This document shows, in pieces, positions 45,550 through 56,809 of a DNA stretch of 64,000 nucleotides; the stretch's first letter is position 1; the number at the start of each line of letters is the position of its first letter. This DNA is from Adiantum capillus-veneris. Its lineage: Eukaryota; Streptophyta; Polypodiopsida; Polypodiales; Pteridaceae. The stretch is from assembly GCA_014529385.2 (NCBI GenBank), contig CM043960.1, positions 24,242,396-24,306,395 of the forward strand, given 5' to 3'. The position numbers and the translations under genes are program-made. The notes below the pieces were generated by a model. The model had not been told where the DNA came from and made no database searches. It saw nothing but the letters and a program-made list of their open reading frames with translations.

Positions 45550-48068
45550 GTTTGGACTAACCCTAGAGGATGATGCTGCCACTTGGTTTGACTCTGTAGA
45601 GCGTAGAGACTTTGAGTCGATGGAGGAAGTGTTTGACGAGTTTATCGAGGAATTCTCACAAAGGGGAATAGCTCATAATACCGTCTCACAGATCCATAAA
45701 TTCAAACAAAAAGATGGAGAATCTGTACGAAAGGCAACCCTAAGACTAAAAAGATATGTTAAGTTCTGTCCTATTGAAGAACTGCCCACTCAGTCCAGTC
45801 TTATGCTGATATTCATCCAAGGACTAAGGAATGCAGATCTCCAGAAAGACTTACATATGAAGAGGAGCACGACGTTGAATGAATTAACCAAGGAGGCTCT
45901 TTACCTTGTGGACAATTGTGCGGTCTACAAAGAGGGGGAGTTCATGGACCTTGATGACGATTTGTCTTCACAGCAAAGTGGAAGCAAGTCTTCTAAGACA
46001 GCACCGAAAGGAGAAGTAGCGGTAAACCAGAAGCAGCTTGTAGATGAAGTGCTAAAAAAGATCAACTTGTACGCCAAACCCCAGGCTAAACAGCCCAAGT
46101 GGTGTGCTATTGAACAAAAATGGACAAACCATGGGACCGAGGAATGTTATTATAACAAGGGATATGTGAGAGAGAGACCTTACGCTCCCCAAGATCCAGT
46201 AGCTTCCCCTCAAGTTCCACCGATGCCTAGATATCAAGAAGATAATTTACCAGGACCTGTAGGAGTAGAAAGACCACAACCGGTGTTGGGGCAACAACCA
46301 CCCCTACCAGGATTACGACCAGTTGGTATAAGATACACACCAACAATAACTGAATCAGAGGATAAGGCTTTGGTGCATATGCATGCATATTATGAAGATC
46401 CCAATGGATATGTGGCAAACCCTGTCTATTATCCACCGGAAGAATCCTCGACACCAGAACCATGGAGCATGATAGGAAATCAAGGACCACCAACTTCTAC
46501 ACAGGCAGCAGGAGAAGGAAGATATAGCCTAGATGAACGAACACTGATGTTCATAGCCAATGGAGGCATGGGCGGACAGAGGCATGCTTACCAACAAAGA
46601 GGAGCTCAAGGAGCACCTCAACAACCCAAGGGACCCTGTTACAAGTGTGGTGGAGACCATTGGCTGAGAGACTGTCCTCATGATGAAATCATTAGAGTCA
46701 ATGCGTATTGCCCAGAATGTGCAATTACTCATTTGATTCCCGATTTCCCTAAAAACCCAAGCAAAGGATTAAAAACCACCTTGAATATGTTAGAAACAGT
46801 ACCTTCCAGCGGAGGATCGGAAAACGAAACAATCATACCTATTCAGGCGGTAACACGAGCCCAAGCTCAAAGAAGGATGAATGAACCCATAGTTGAAGAA
46901 CCAAAAACCGATGCCCAAAGTTCAGATCAAAAAATCAGAGAAGCACTTGGAAAGCTAAAAAGGCGCGTAGGAAAGCCAGGAAAGAACAAGAGCAAACAGC
47001 CCTATCCGAGGAGTTGAAACATACAAAAGACAGATTGGAGCGGTTAGAGGATCTAGCTAGCTTAAACTCACACACCACAACAACCATAGCACCCAAGGAA
47101 ATAGCAGAGCCCAAAAGTGCAGGATCAGGAGGATCTGTACTGGCAAACAAGATAAATGAGCAGTTGGATGCGCTTCTAAAAGCTTATGAAGCTCGACTTA
47201 AAAAGAACCAAACCCAGGAGCAAAGATGGATGACTTATCCATATGCAAAAATGGAAAAACAAAGGTTGGATATGTGTAAAAAGATGATCGAGATGGCTCA
47301 ATCATTGATGGAAGAACCGCTGGGTAAACCTGCAAATTGGCATGAGGCACCGGCTCCAACCCCTATCAAACCAACTTTAGAGAAACATGTGGAAACAAAG
47401 GAACGACTCGCTAATGCCTATGAGTCCAGAGGAGAGCCTGTCATAGTGCCAAATACCACCGATGGGGCAAGTGATGGGTTCTAGCCTAAAATATTGGTAG
47501 AAATGGATAAGGACTGTAACGGTCTAGACGATCTGTGGAAGCAAATCCGTGAGGCCAACGAGGCTAATAGGATGAGTAACCACCTGAATAGCATGAGAAA
47601 AGAAAAGAATGTGATCTTACCTCCTATTGAAGAGTTTGAGATAAGGTCGCAAATGAACTTTGAGATACATTCACAAGGGGGAGACCAAGGATCAATTAGT
47701 TCGGGGCACAGCCAACCAGACTCGTTGAGAACTTTACCCTCTTACCTGGGAGAGTACGAAGCAAAGTCGTAAGTGAGAGCAATCCCATCTCAAAGACTTT
47801 CTTCTAACAAGGTGATGGATTCGCAAGGATTGATTGAGTTTTTATCCACTCCGGTGGCATGCACAATCACGTTAGCAGAACTCCTAAGTTAAGGCCAAAC
47901 ATGTGGACCACAATAGGAAAATGCCTAGAAACATTTGGAGTGAAAGACCCCACCTTGAAGCTACAAGAAGGGATCAGAGAGTTGGACAGGCCTCAACTAA
48001 ACACTAGGCCAATACCATTGAATAAGGTTGGAGAATATTGCGAGGGAGAATCACCACGACACCGGTAG
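45550..48068 (+). pseudogene. Element B gag and following linker
   Basis: The readable part starts mid-domain (FGLTLEDDAATWFDSVERRD) and continues EEFSQRGIAHNTVSQIHKFK, FIQGLRNADLQKDLHMKRST, the helical Gag core. A knuckle CYKCGGDHWLRDC (CX2CX3HX4C) at 46637-46675 is followed by a second, incomplete one (CPECAITHLIPDF, last Cys replaced). After 46960 the frame shifts into a charged coiled coil (SEELKHTKDRLERLEDLASL, 47000-47480), then two more short frames (47494-47772 and 47859-48068) leading to the protease. The usual first 60-100 Gag residues are missing; truncation or an upstream exon are both possible. Confidence 0.85.
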
Positions 48069-49672
48069 AATTCCAAGGAGTAGTTTCCAAAGCTATTCTT
48101 GACAGTGGAGAGGGAGTTGCTATCGCCACCAAGGAAATCTGGAAAAAATGGGAAAAACCAGCTTTGAGGACTACCAGAATGAAACTGCAATTGGCAGATG
48201 GGTTCATGGAGAAGCCTCTAGGACTCTTAGAAAAAGTGATTGTCACTTCGTGCGGAATCGAGTATGAGCATACATTTGCAATAGTCGATTTCGACAAAAA
48301 GAACAATTATAAGATCATCCTGGGACGACCATTTATGCGACAATTGAAGATGGTCCAAGATTGGGGTTATGACCACATATACCTCAGACATGGCGAGACA
48401 ACAACTAAAATACACCTGAAAGACCATAGTTACAAAGATGTGAACCAAACACCTGTGGAAGAGTTTGATTCCGCTACAGTAGCTGGATCAGAACTACCAG
48501 CATGGTTAGGGCAACCAAAAGAGCTATGGATGTGCGGAGCTTCACATTGTGGAAGCTTAAGAAGAGAGGAATGCATCTTAGAAAGAGCAATTGGGGACCA
48601 GAAGTATATTCCGGAACCTTTCCCTGAAGATGCCTTGGAACCTCTAAAATGGGAACACATACTAGCAACATTGGATGTCTGTACCATTATCGACAGTCCA
48701 ACAACAAAATTTTGCGATAAGGATGGCTATGATGTGTTACCCTATTACATGGTAAGCGTTATACCAGAAAAAGAGACGATAGAACCACCAGAACAAGAAG
48801 AGTTTTACAACTCCTCTGAACATTTGGAAGTAAATGATGATGCATATAATGAGTGTTCAAATACCTCAAGTGAGCGTGGAAATGAAACCGAGAATATCAA
48901 GTTTTATGATTTTGCTAATCAACACCCTAGACGCCAAGAACGCTATAGGAGGAAACGAGCAAAAAACAAAGCTAGAGAGAACATGATGTCCAGGATAAAA
49001 GGTAAAACTCACTATTTGATGCTTGTAAAAGCAGAGGATTGTGTAAAAGATCAAATATCAGGAAGATTCTCAAAAAATCGAAAAGAAAGAACGCGAGAGG
49101 AAATAAAACAGGTACGAAAATCTAAAACCGAAACAAAATCACAAAAATCAAAAAAATCAAAAAAAGAAACAACAACAGACCAAGAGTGGACCAAACTGGA
49201 GCGTAAACAGAAATACCAAGAACTGAAATGGTCTTCGAGAGAGATATGGACTACTGAAGAAGATAGTGATGGTAAAGGGGAGTCAGAAAAGGGGAACATG
49301 AATATACCATCACACTATCGGAAATTTACTATCCAGGACAGAAAAATCATCATGACACCACCAGTCAGGCAAAGAACCAACCAAGAATCTTATGATGGGC
49401 CTGAAAATTCAAAAAAGATAGACCTCGCACAACCAGGTGAAAAGCCTCAGCCGGTCTATATAGCTAACGATTTAGATCCTGGGGAGGAAGAACAGCTAAC
49501 ACAACTTCTCAAGAAGTATAAAGATGTGTTCGCTTGGTCCTATAAAGACCTCAAAGGAGTTGATCCATTGATAGGCCAACATACAATTCCTTTGAAATAC
49601 CTAGCAAACAACGTCCTTATACATATAATGACACATTTGCTAAACGAATCAAAGAAGAGATTGATAAACTAA
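48038..49672 (+). pseudogene. Element B first protease and charged linker to reverse transcriptase
   Basis: A 544-codon frame. The aspartic-protease motif AILDSGEGVAIATKEIW has its Asp-Ser-Gly at 48101-48109, and the closing motif IILGRPFMRQLKMVQDW is about 80 residues later, as in retroviral-type proteases. A long Lys/Glu-rich linker follows, then QLLKKYKDVFAWSYKDLKGV, which leads into RT. A frameshift near 49610 moves the RT start to another frame. Confidence 0.9.
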
Positions 49673-50481
49673 TGGAAGTTGAATTCATCTATGAGATTGA
49701 ACATACATATTGGGTGTCACCCATTGTGGTAGTTCCCAAAAAGAATGGAAAACTGTGAGTGTGTGTAAACCTCAAGAAGGTGAATGCAGCAACCATAAGG
49801 GATAATTATCCCTTGCGAATCACAGAACATGTACTTGAGCGAGTGGCCGGAAAACGGGCTTATTCCTTTCTGGATGGGTTTTCAGGATACAACCAACTGA
49901 CAATAGCAAGGGAGGATCAACACAAAACACCGTTTGCCACAGAATGGGGGATTTATGCGTATCGAGTTATGCCATTTGGCCTAACTAATGCACCAACCAC
50001 TTTCCAAAGGTTAATGACTCACGCATTCAAGGAATACCTAAGAATATTCTTAGAAATTTACATGGATGACCTATGTGTACACTCTCTTCTACGAGAGAAA
50101 CATACTGACCATTTACAAAAGGTCTTTGAAAAGTGCAGGACATATCGAATCTGTCTTAACCCGGAAAAGTGTGTATTTATGGTTAAGCAAGGCCGAATCT
50201 TAGGACACATTGTCTCAAGAAATGGCATAACCACAGACCTAGACAAAGTCAAAGTCATTGTAGACCTACCCAGGCCTACTAATGCGAAACAAGTGCAATC
50301 CTTCATGGGACACTGCGGATATTATCGAAGATTCATATACATGTATGTGGTTATTGCACAACCTCTGTATCGTTTGCTAGTCAATTTAGAGTGGACCGAG
50401 GAGTGTGAAACTTCATTCCAAAAGCTGAAGGAAAACCTCATATCAACACCTGTACTAAAGGCACCAGATTGGGAAAAGATA
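49610..50481 (+). pseudogene. Element B reverse transcriptase
   Basis: It starts after a frameshift with KRIKEEIDKLMEVEFIYEIE and VSPIVVVPKKNGKL, then a TGA stop at 49757-49759. The main block (49760 on) has FLDGFSGYNQLTIA, MPFGLTNAPTTFQRLM and the catalytic YMDDL (50059-50073). The connection domain follows: GHIVSRNGITTDLDKVKVIV and MGHCGYYRRFI. The catalytic residues are intact, but the frame defects prevent expression as one protein. Confidence 0.92.
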
Positions 50482-51180
50482 TTCCATGTGCACATTGATG
50501 CTTCAGCATATGCCATTGGAAGTATTCTAGCTCAACCTGGAGATGGAACAATGGATTTTTCGGTTTGCTATGCAAGCCGACAGTTAAACAGTGCAGAAAA
50601 GAACTACACAACCACCGAGCGGGAAGGGTTAGGAATGATTTATGATCCATGTGCACATTGATGCTTCAGCATATGCCATTGGAAGTATTCTAGCTCAACC
50701 TGGAGATGGAACAATGGATTTTCCGGTTTACTATGCAAGCCGACAGTTAAACAGTGCAGAAAAGAACTACACAACCACCGAGCGGGAAGGGTTAGGAATG
50801 ATTTATGTTGTAAAGAAATTTTGGCATTATTTTCTTGGAAACAAATTTGTGTTCTTCACAGATCATCAAGCTCTTTGGTACCTAGTAAATAAACCTTACA
50901 ATAGAGGGAGAATCGTACGTTGGTTTATTATATTGCTAGAATTTGACTTCACAATGGTGGTCAAAAAGGGTAAAACCCATCTACGAGCGGATCATCTTTC
51001 AAGGATACACAACGGGGAATCTCCTCAAGGAGTAGATGATGACATACCAGATGCTTATCTTTTCAATATTGAATGGTACCCAAATGGTCTCAGGAAATTG
51101 TTAGCATTCTTTTGTTTGGAAGTAGGTTTGATAATACGGAATGCAGATCCAAACAACAAACAATTCGACAAACAAAAAAC
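50482..51180 (+). pseudogene. Element B RNase H, with a 163-bp tandem duplication
   Basis: HIDASAYAIGSILAQPGDG and NSAEKNYTTTEREGLGMIY are encoded twice because 50482-50644 is repeated as 50645-50807. The copies differ at about two bases. Since 163 is not a multiple of three, the duplication breaks the frame. After it the domain continues with VVKKFWHYFLGNKFVFFTDH and KKGKTHLRADHLSRI (the adenosine-type ADHLSR end of RNase H). Confidence 0.92.
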
Positions 51181-52668
51181 TTCCAGTTGATAGCAGGACG
51201 GCTGTATCATCTTGGCTTAGACCTACTCCTACGATTATGTATAAATCCGGAAGAATTTGAGTGCTACCTTGAAGAGGCACATGTCCAGATTTGTGCATTT
51301 CATTGTTCAACAGTGAAGACACACCAGAGACTGAAACAGTTAGGGGTTTATTGGCCAACTATGTATGCGGACACACATTCTTATGTTACCAATTGTACTA
51401 TATGTAGTGCCAAACGACCAGTGGATCACGCAACTTTGTTCCAGGTAAACATAGCAAATGCATGGAGTCAATATATCATTGACTTTTTAACCACCAGGAT
51501 GTTCCCTGAGAACATCACAAGAGCACGGAAAAAAGCTATAGAGCTGGAAGCTCGTGACTTTCAATTAATTGGGAACCAACTCTATAAGCGAGGTAAGGAC
51601 AATCAACTTAGAATCTGTGCAAGTGAAAGCGAATACCTGTTGATTCTAGAACATGCACATAGCGGAATAAGTAGAGACCATTTTTCGAGCGATAAGACGG
51701 CAAAAATTGTCTTAACCGCAGGAATTTGGTGGCCTACATTGCACATGGATGCTGAAGAGTTTGTAAAGCGTTGTGACGCATGTCAACACACCAAGGTGCC
51801 AATAAAAAGAGATGAGATGCCATTACGGCCAATGATGGGAGCAAGAGCATTTGCAAAATGGGGCATTGATTTTGTCGGACCTATATCACCCCCTGCAAAT
51901 CGCACCCATACCCAATATATCATTGTGGCTACGGACTATCTCACAAAATGGGTCGAAGCCAAAGCAACACAAAAATCTGATGCACGCACCACGACACAAT
52001 TTTTGTATGAGAATGTTTTTGTACGTTACGGGTTAGCAATAGAAATTGTCAGTGACCGAGGAACACATTTTCTCAATGAAGTCATTGAATATCTGCTAGA
52101 GGAATTCATGGTCATATATAGGAAATGCGCACCATACCATCCACAGGCCAAAGGGCAAGCTGAGGCCACTAATAAAACACTATGCACAGTTCTCACTAAA
52201 AAAGTGTCAGAATCAAGAACAGATTGGGATCAGCAACTACACTCAACACTATGTGCATACAGGGTAGCTTAAAAAACTTCAATCGGAACAACACCATACA
52301 ACATGGTGTTTGGCCTAAATGCTATACTACCCATAGCGTTTTTAATTCCAACTCTACGAGTAGCAAAAAGCTTAGAATGGACAGGGCATGAGCTCTCTTC
52401 AAGAATTGATGATCTTGAAAAGCTAGATGAACTACGCTTACGAGTTGTCGCTTCAATCTATGCTAAAAAAAGAAGACAAAAAGAAGTTTTTGATAAACAT
52501 GTGCGTACCAAAGAATTTAAAACAGGCGATTACGTACTTGTTTATACCTTGAAGCAACATGCCAAGAAACTTAAAAAGCGAGGGATGGGACTATTTGTGA
52601 TTAGTGATCTATCACAAAGTGGAGTTGTCAAGCTTGCTACATTAGCAGGTGAAGAAATGCCAAACTAG
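51181..52668 (+). pseudogene. Element B integrase with two H2C2 zinc modules
   Basis: The first zinc module (about 51270-51415) reads EEAHVQICAFHCSTVKTHQR, LGVYWPTMYADTHSYV and CTICSAKR. A spacer of about 75 residues (ITRARKKAIELEARDFQLIG) follows. The second module (about 51640-51800) reads EHAHSGISRDHFSSDKT, GIWWPTLHMDAEEFV and RCDACQHTK. The core acidic residues are in WGIDFVGP (51868), IVSDRGTHF (52054) and GQAEATN (52162). A TAA at 52270-52272 interrupts the C-terminal part (KTSIGTTPYNMVFGLNA follows). A TAG at 52666-52668 falls in the ISGCRLRRYH end motif, where element A reads Trp. The zinc-module duplication is shared with element A. Confidence 0.92.
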
Positions 52669-53259
52669 ATTAGTGGATGTCGACTGAGGAGGTATCATCT
52701 ACCACTCACACAGGAGATGCTCCAACAAATTCATCAAGGAAAACAAAGAATGAAGGAAAAACAGAGAGTACGGGAGGAAGCTCAAGCCGAAGCACAAGAA
52801 CGCATTGCAAAAAGACGGCTTCTGCGACAACAACAACAAAGTGGACCACCATTGCGAATCAATGCCATTCGACTGACGAAGTTGGAGGAGGAAACACTGG
52901 AGCCAATAATTGCGGTCAAAGTGGGTAGCAATAAAGTTGAATCAACAGCCTTGCTTGATTCGGGTGCTCAAGCAAATTTGATCTCTTACGGATTATACCA
53001 ACAACTCAAAGTCATAGGTCAACTTCATCCTACTCCTCAAGTGCTGGAAAGTAGCACATCACACCCGTTGAAAACATTGGGATGGACTATATTGCATGTA
53101 CAGATACATCAATATATTTGCCCACACAAATTCTATGTGGTGACAGATGAAAGCACACAACACCAAATGATGCTAGGGCAACCTTGGCAAAAAGAGTACA
53201 ATGTGCAGATAGATTGGAAAGCAAAGGTAGTCAAAATTCAGCATGCATATGAACAATAG
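52669..53259 (+). pseudogene. Element B second aspartic-protease-like domain after integrase
   Basis: In the same frame as integrase, separated from it only by the TAG at 52666. A basic, Gln/Arg-rich segment (MKEKQRVREEAQAEAQERIA) precedes a retropepsin-like unit. This has TLEPIIAVKVGSNKVESTAL, then LLDSGAQANLISYGLYQQL with Asp-Ser-Gly at 52957-52965, a beta-rich middle, and HQMMLGQPWQKEYNVQIDW as the ILGxPW-type closing motif about 70 residues later. Spacing and motifs match the first protease of the element, yet the sequence is different. It ends at a TAG (53257-53259); the frame then continues into the tail. It may be a real second protease, a dimer partner or a structural relic. Confidence 0.8.
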
Positions 53260-53985
53260 GTGATAGCTTTAGCTCAGCAATACAAGCATGATCAACTGCA
53301 AGCCATGCAATCACTAGAAACAAAGCCAAAAGATCAAATGCCATTAAAGAACAATATGATACCCGAGACAAACAATCAGGTAAAAGCCAACCATGCTAAT
53401 TACAGACAGATAAAGTCACCGACCGCAATGCAAAGATCTAGGTTACGAACACAAGGAAAACAAGTATGGATGCAGAAGGATAGAAATTCCATGGCGGACA
53501 AGCAACAATGCAACAAAAAGATTCCACCGAAGCAGGAGGTTCAACCACAAACAAAGGTCATAAAACAGATATGGATCCCAAAGAAAATGCTTATCCATAA
53601 CCCAAATGTAACTCACATTTGGATACCAAAGCAAAAGCAAAAGGAACTCCCTTCAGTACAAGCAACAACGGAAAGCAGACAGCTGCATTTCAAAAAGGAA
53701 AACCGACATATGTGGATGCCAATAAAAGACAAACCAGTGGCAAACAAGAAAGTGCCAAACCATCTACAAAAATCGGAAGCAACAACATACCAATGGAAAG
53801 CAAAGGCAATACGGCCCATAGCCATTACGGCCCAGCCAATTCTATCCTTAGAAACAGCTACGACTCCATCAATAGTGTCGGCAAAGCAATTGCCTTTTGC
53901 AAAAAAGACAATTAAACAGAGAGCAGTAGAGTTACAGCTCTTACTTGCAAAGAAAGTAGAAAACCTCGACGGCAAATGCCAATAA
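53260..53985 (+). pseudogene. Element B Trp-Pro-Lys repeat tail of pol
   Basis: A 241-codon frame, in phase with the preceding block. It is rich in Lys and Gln and contains repeated short motifs around tryptophan: KQVWMQKDR, KQIWIPKKM, THIWIPKQK, RHMWMPIKD and YQWKAKA, spaced 15-35 residues apart. It ends with QRAVELQLLLAKKVENL. Element A retains KWVP and YKWVPKVKA at the same place and a similar Leu-rich end. No known domain. The basic character suggests nucleic-acid contact, but that is a guess. Confidence 0.65.
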
Positions 53986-54151
53986 ACATTTTCTTATTCC
54001 CTTCTCTTGTACAGCATTAATTTTTCCATGCATTGACCGAGTATGCATAAAGTAGGGCCACATTAATCGGCCAGGCATTAGCACAACTTTTTCAACCTAT
54101 GCACGGCACATACTCCCAGGTGAAACCTTGTCGTTCGGTAGGACTCCGGCT

Positions 54152-54165
54152 AGGAGGGGGGGAGG
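54152..54165 (+). promoter_or_regulatory. Internal polypurine tract, element B
   Basis: AGGAGGGGGGGAGG, shortly after the pol tail, is matched by AGGAGGGGGGAGA at the same site in element A. It is distinct from the 3' tract at 60301. Confidence 0.6.
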
Positions 54166-54946
54166 CATTCTAGAGGCACTCTCAAATGCGGAACCAATGA
54201 CAGAAACAGCAAAAAAGGGCATGATTTTCGACTATTTTAAGGGTTGTTGTTTGATTGCAAAATTTTCTAGAGTAACCCAAGTACATATGCCCTTATACAG
54301 CATGAAGCTATAGGTATATGGGGCCAAACGCCAAAGCAAGCCCCTAGGTGTGTGTATATAAGTAGAAATAGCCATTTTTCAGGCAAAATATTAGTAAAAC
54401 GGAGAAATCCGGCCATAAAAATTACATGTGAGTGTATATAATGTGTTACGATGATGTTTGTGATTTATTATGATTTTTGGGGATTTTCTAGGTTTGATTT
54501 GCTATTTTCCTTTTAATTTTGCTAATTTTCGGCAGAAAAACTTTAAAAATACAACAAGCAGGTGAAAAATAGTCGTAATGAAAAAAAAAATATGGGGATG
54601 ATCAGTGACTATAGGACAATCTATGGTACAATGGGGGTGCAATTATGAGACTAGAGCGGAAAGCGTGTTTTGGCCAGGTTTTGACCGAAATGCCAAATTT
54701 CTGGTAAACAGAGCAAATGAAGTCCAAATCAAGAAATTTTTGAGCTTAAACCGCATCTCGCAAGAAGATAGGAGCACATGTCAAATTTCATGAAAAGTGG
54801 TTCGGGGACCTCCATTATAAGAAATTTTCACCCCATTTTTAGCTCATTCTCACTATTGACTTTGTGGAGAGAGCTTCTGCCACCTAGAGCGGATCGACCT
54901 TCCAGCAGCTTCTACGACGCACACGACTACCCGACGAGCTCCAGAC
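54166..54946. other. Leader region upstream of the ORF3 first exon, element B
   Basis: Non-coding and AT-rich. A TATA-like TTATAAGAA is near 54816, about 130 bp before the ATG. The last 90 bp resemble the corresponding leader in element A (CTTCTACGACGCAC block). Confidence 0.45.
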
Positions 54947-56809
54947 ATGAGAGGTAGGCTCACCACCTTGAGCTTTTCGCGCATTATAGTCATTATGTCG
55001 CGAAAACTAGCGTAGGAGTCACACACAAAGCGGGCGGTAGAGACCTACAAGTAGAGACGGCGGCCTAACGGCTGACCCGAAAGCAACAAGACTTCATCGG
55101 CAGCTTACCCTAGTTTAGGAGACCAGTCCTGGATGGCCAAAGGTAGTAGGAAACCATCGAGAAAAAACCTAATTCCCAGAAACCCGCAAGAGGCCACCAA
55201 ATGGGAAATCGGCGAAACGGCGACCAAATGCTACCAAAATTCATGGGTAGGAGCATCTCGACATGCTCAACAAGTCTATATGACCCGCATGACCAAAAAG
55301 TGACCTGAAGTGGCACTAAACTTTAGAAACGGCATCAAACACACAAAGCGTCAAATTGCACTTGCGGCCAAACCGCAAGTCCGTTTGCCACCAAACTTCA
55401 CGAGCGGCTTTCCTAGACCATCAACAACCAAGTCCTATGGTGGTAGACCACCACAAATCATCAAAGGTATGTAAATGTAACCACGGGTGCTTCTACAGCG
55501 ACAAATTGCCAAATGGAGCTGCGGTGAAGCCAAAGTCGACAAAAACCATACGGCAAGGATCCCCAAGGGATCGGGAAGCTATGGAGACCAACATCAAGAA
55601 ATTTCATCACCAAAAAGCACTCCAATAGTCAGAAAACGGCTCGGAGGCTCTGAAGTCTACACAGGGAGTTATTCTCTATCCATTTGACTTTTTTGTTGAA
55701 AGTAGGCTCAAAAGGGACTTAGGGGGGCCAAGGGCAAGCACTGGGAGCACCAGCACTGAAAAAATCACCAGGAGACATCCTACGCGTAGGATGTCTCAAG
55801 GAAAATTTTTGGCACAAACTCCAACATTTTTCATCATGCACATGTTCTGAATGACATTTACAAGCTATACACCAAGTTTCATCACATTTGGACCAAATTT
55901 GACCTCATATGCATGGAAAAACGCAAAGTTAGGGCATAGAGGCAATAATGGGCAATGGACCTACCAAATCTTGTCCAAATCCCATGAAACTTGCACAGCA
56001 CATTCACCAACACATCAACAAACAATCTGTGTGGTCAGGGAGAAAAAATGATGAAATAGACATCCTACGCGTAGGATGTCTATTTGACCTTTTTGACATG
56101 CAAGGGATGATTTGTCATTCCAGATCCAATCACCTCATCATCAGGAGCCCATATATCAAGTTTGAAGCCATTTTAATCACTTTTGATCCCCAACACGCTC
56201 AAGATACACTTTTTGAGCCCAAAAACACCTCATAGAGCCTTAGAAGCATCAAATCTTGTCCAAATTCAAATCCAAGATCATGGTCATGTTCCATAGGCCA
56301 AGGACAACCCACAGAACAAGTTTCATGTCATTTTGATGAAAAAGACATCCTACGTGTAGGATGTCTCCAGCATAAATTTAGCCTTCTGTGCAAAGAATGA
56401 CATCATGGGAGCCAATACCATGGTGCAATGAGCCCATGTACCAATTTTCAACCCATTTGGATATCAATTGCTACCTATGATGGACATCCTACCCAAATTG
56501 TGACCTAAAGTCTGAATCAACCCAAAAATCCACTTTTTGATATCCAAATTCAAATCAAGCATATATCCATGTTCCATGAGCCTTACACTACCTGCATGTC
56601 AAGTATGAACCAATTCTGATGAAAAAGACATCCTACGCCTAGGATGTCTAGATGGAAATTTTTGGCCAGATTTGCACTGTGAGCACATGCACAGCTTCAC
56701 AAGTTCCTTTTAAGCTTTATTTTCAATTTTCAAGTCATTTGGATAAGTAAAACTCAGTTTCGCAGCTAATATGGAAAAAACGTTAACTTCGGACTACTGA
56801 GTGCAACAG
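54947..56809 (+). other. Inferred 7-nt first coding exon (54947-54953) and intron (54954-56809) of ORF3, element B
   Basis: ATGAGAG is followed by a donor GTAGGC. The acceptor GTGCAACAG ends at 56809. Joining gives Met-Arg-Gly-Ser-Met and runs in frame into ORF3. Phase, exon length and the M-x-G-S junction match element A. The intron is 1,856 bp and contains palindrome array 2. ORF3 could also start at the in-frame ATG at 56815 without splicing, so a transcript is needed to decide. Confidence 0.65.
55774..56648 (+). repeat. Palindrome array 2 (inside the ORF3 intron of element B)
   Basis: Sites are at 55774-55795, 56059-56080, 56344-56365 and 56627-56648, spaced 285, 285 and 283 bp, with a half-site at 56483. 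The first two are perfect; the palindrome at 56059 extends to 32 bp (56054-56085) and the one at 55774 to 26 bp. The last two each have one changed base, and in both the change is in the central hexamer while the 8-bp outer arms stay complementary. About 86 bp after sites 1-3 a second shared segment (CCAAGTTTCA-like, then CATTTGGA) recurs, so the array is a degenerate tandem repeat of about 285 bp, or twice 142 bp. Confidence 0.95.

Noticed and set aside
44363-56648. CRISPR-like array, because of short palindromic repeats with unique spacers
   Set aside because: The spacing is 125-285 bp, the spacers share diverged similarity, the DNA is plant nuclear, and no cas-like gene is present. It is a degenerate tandem repeat with a conserved palindrome.
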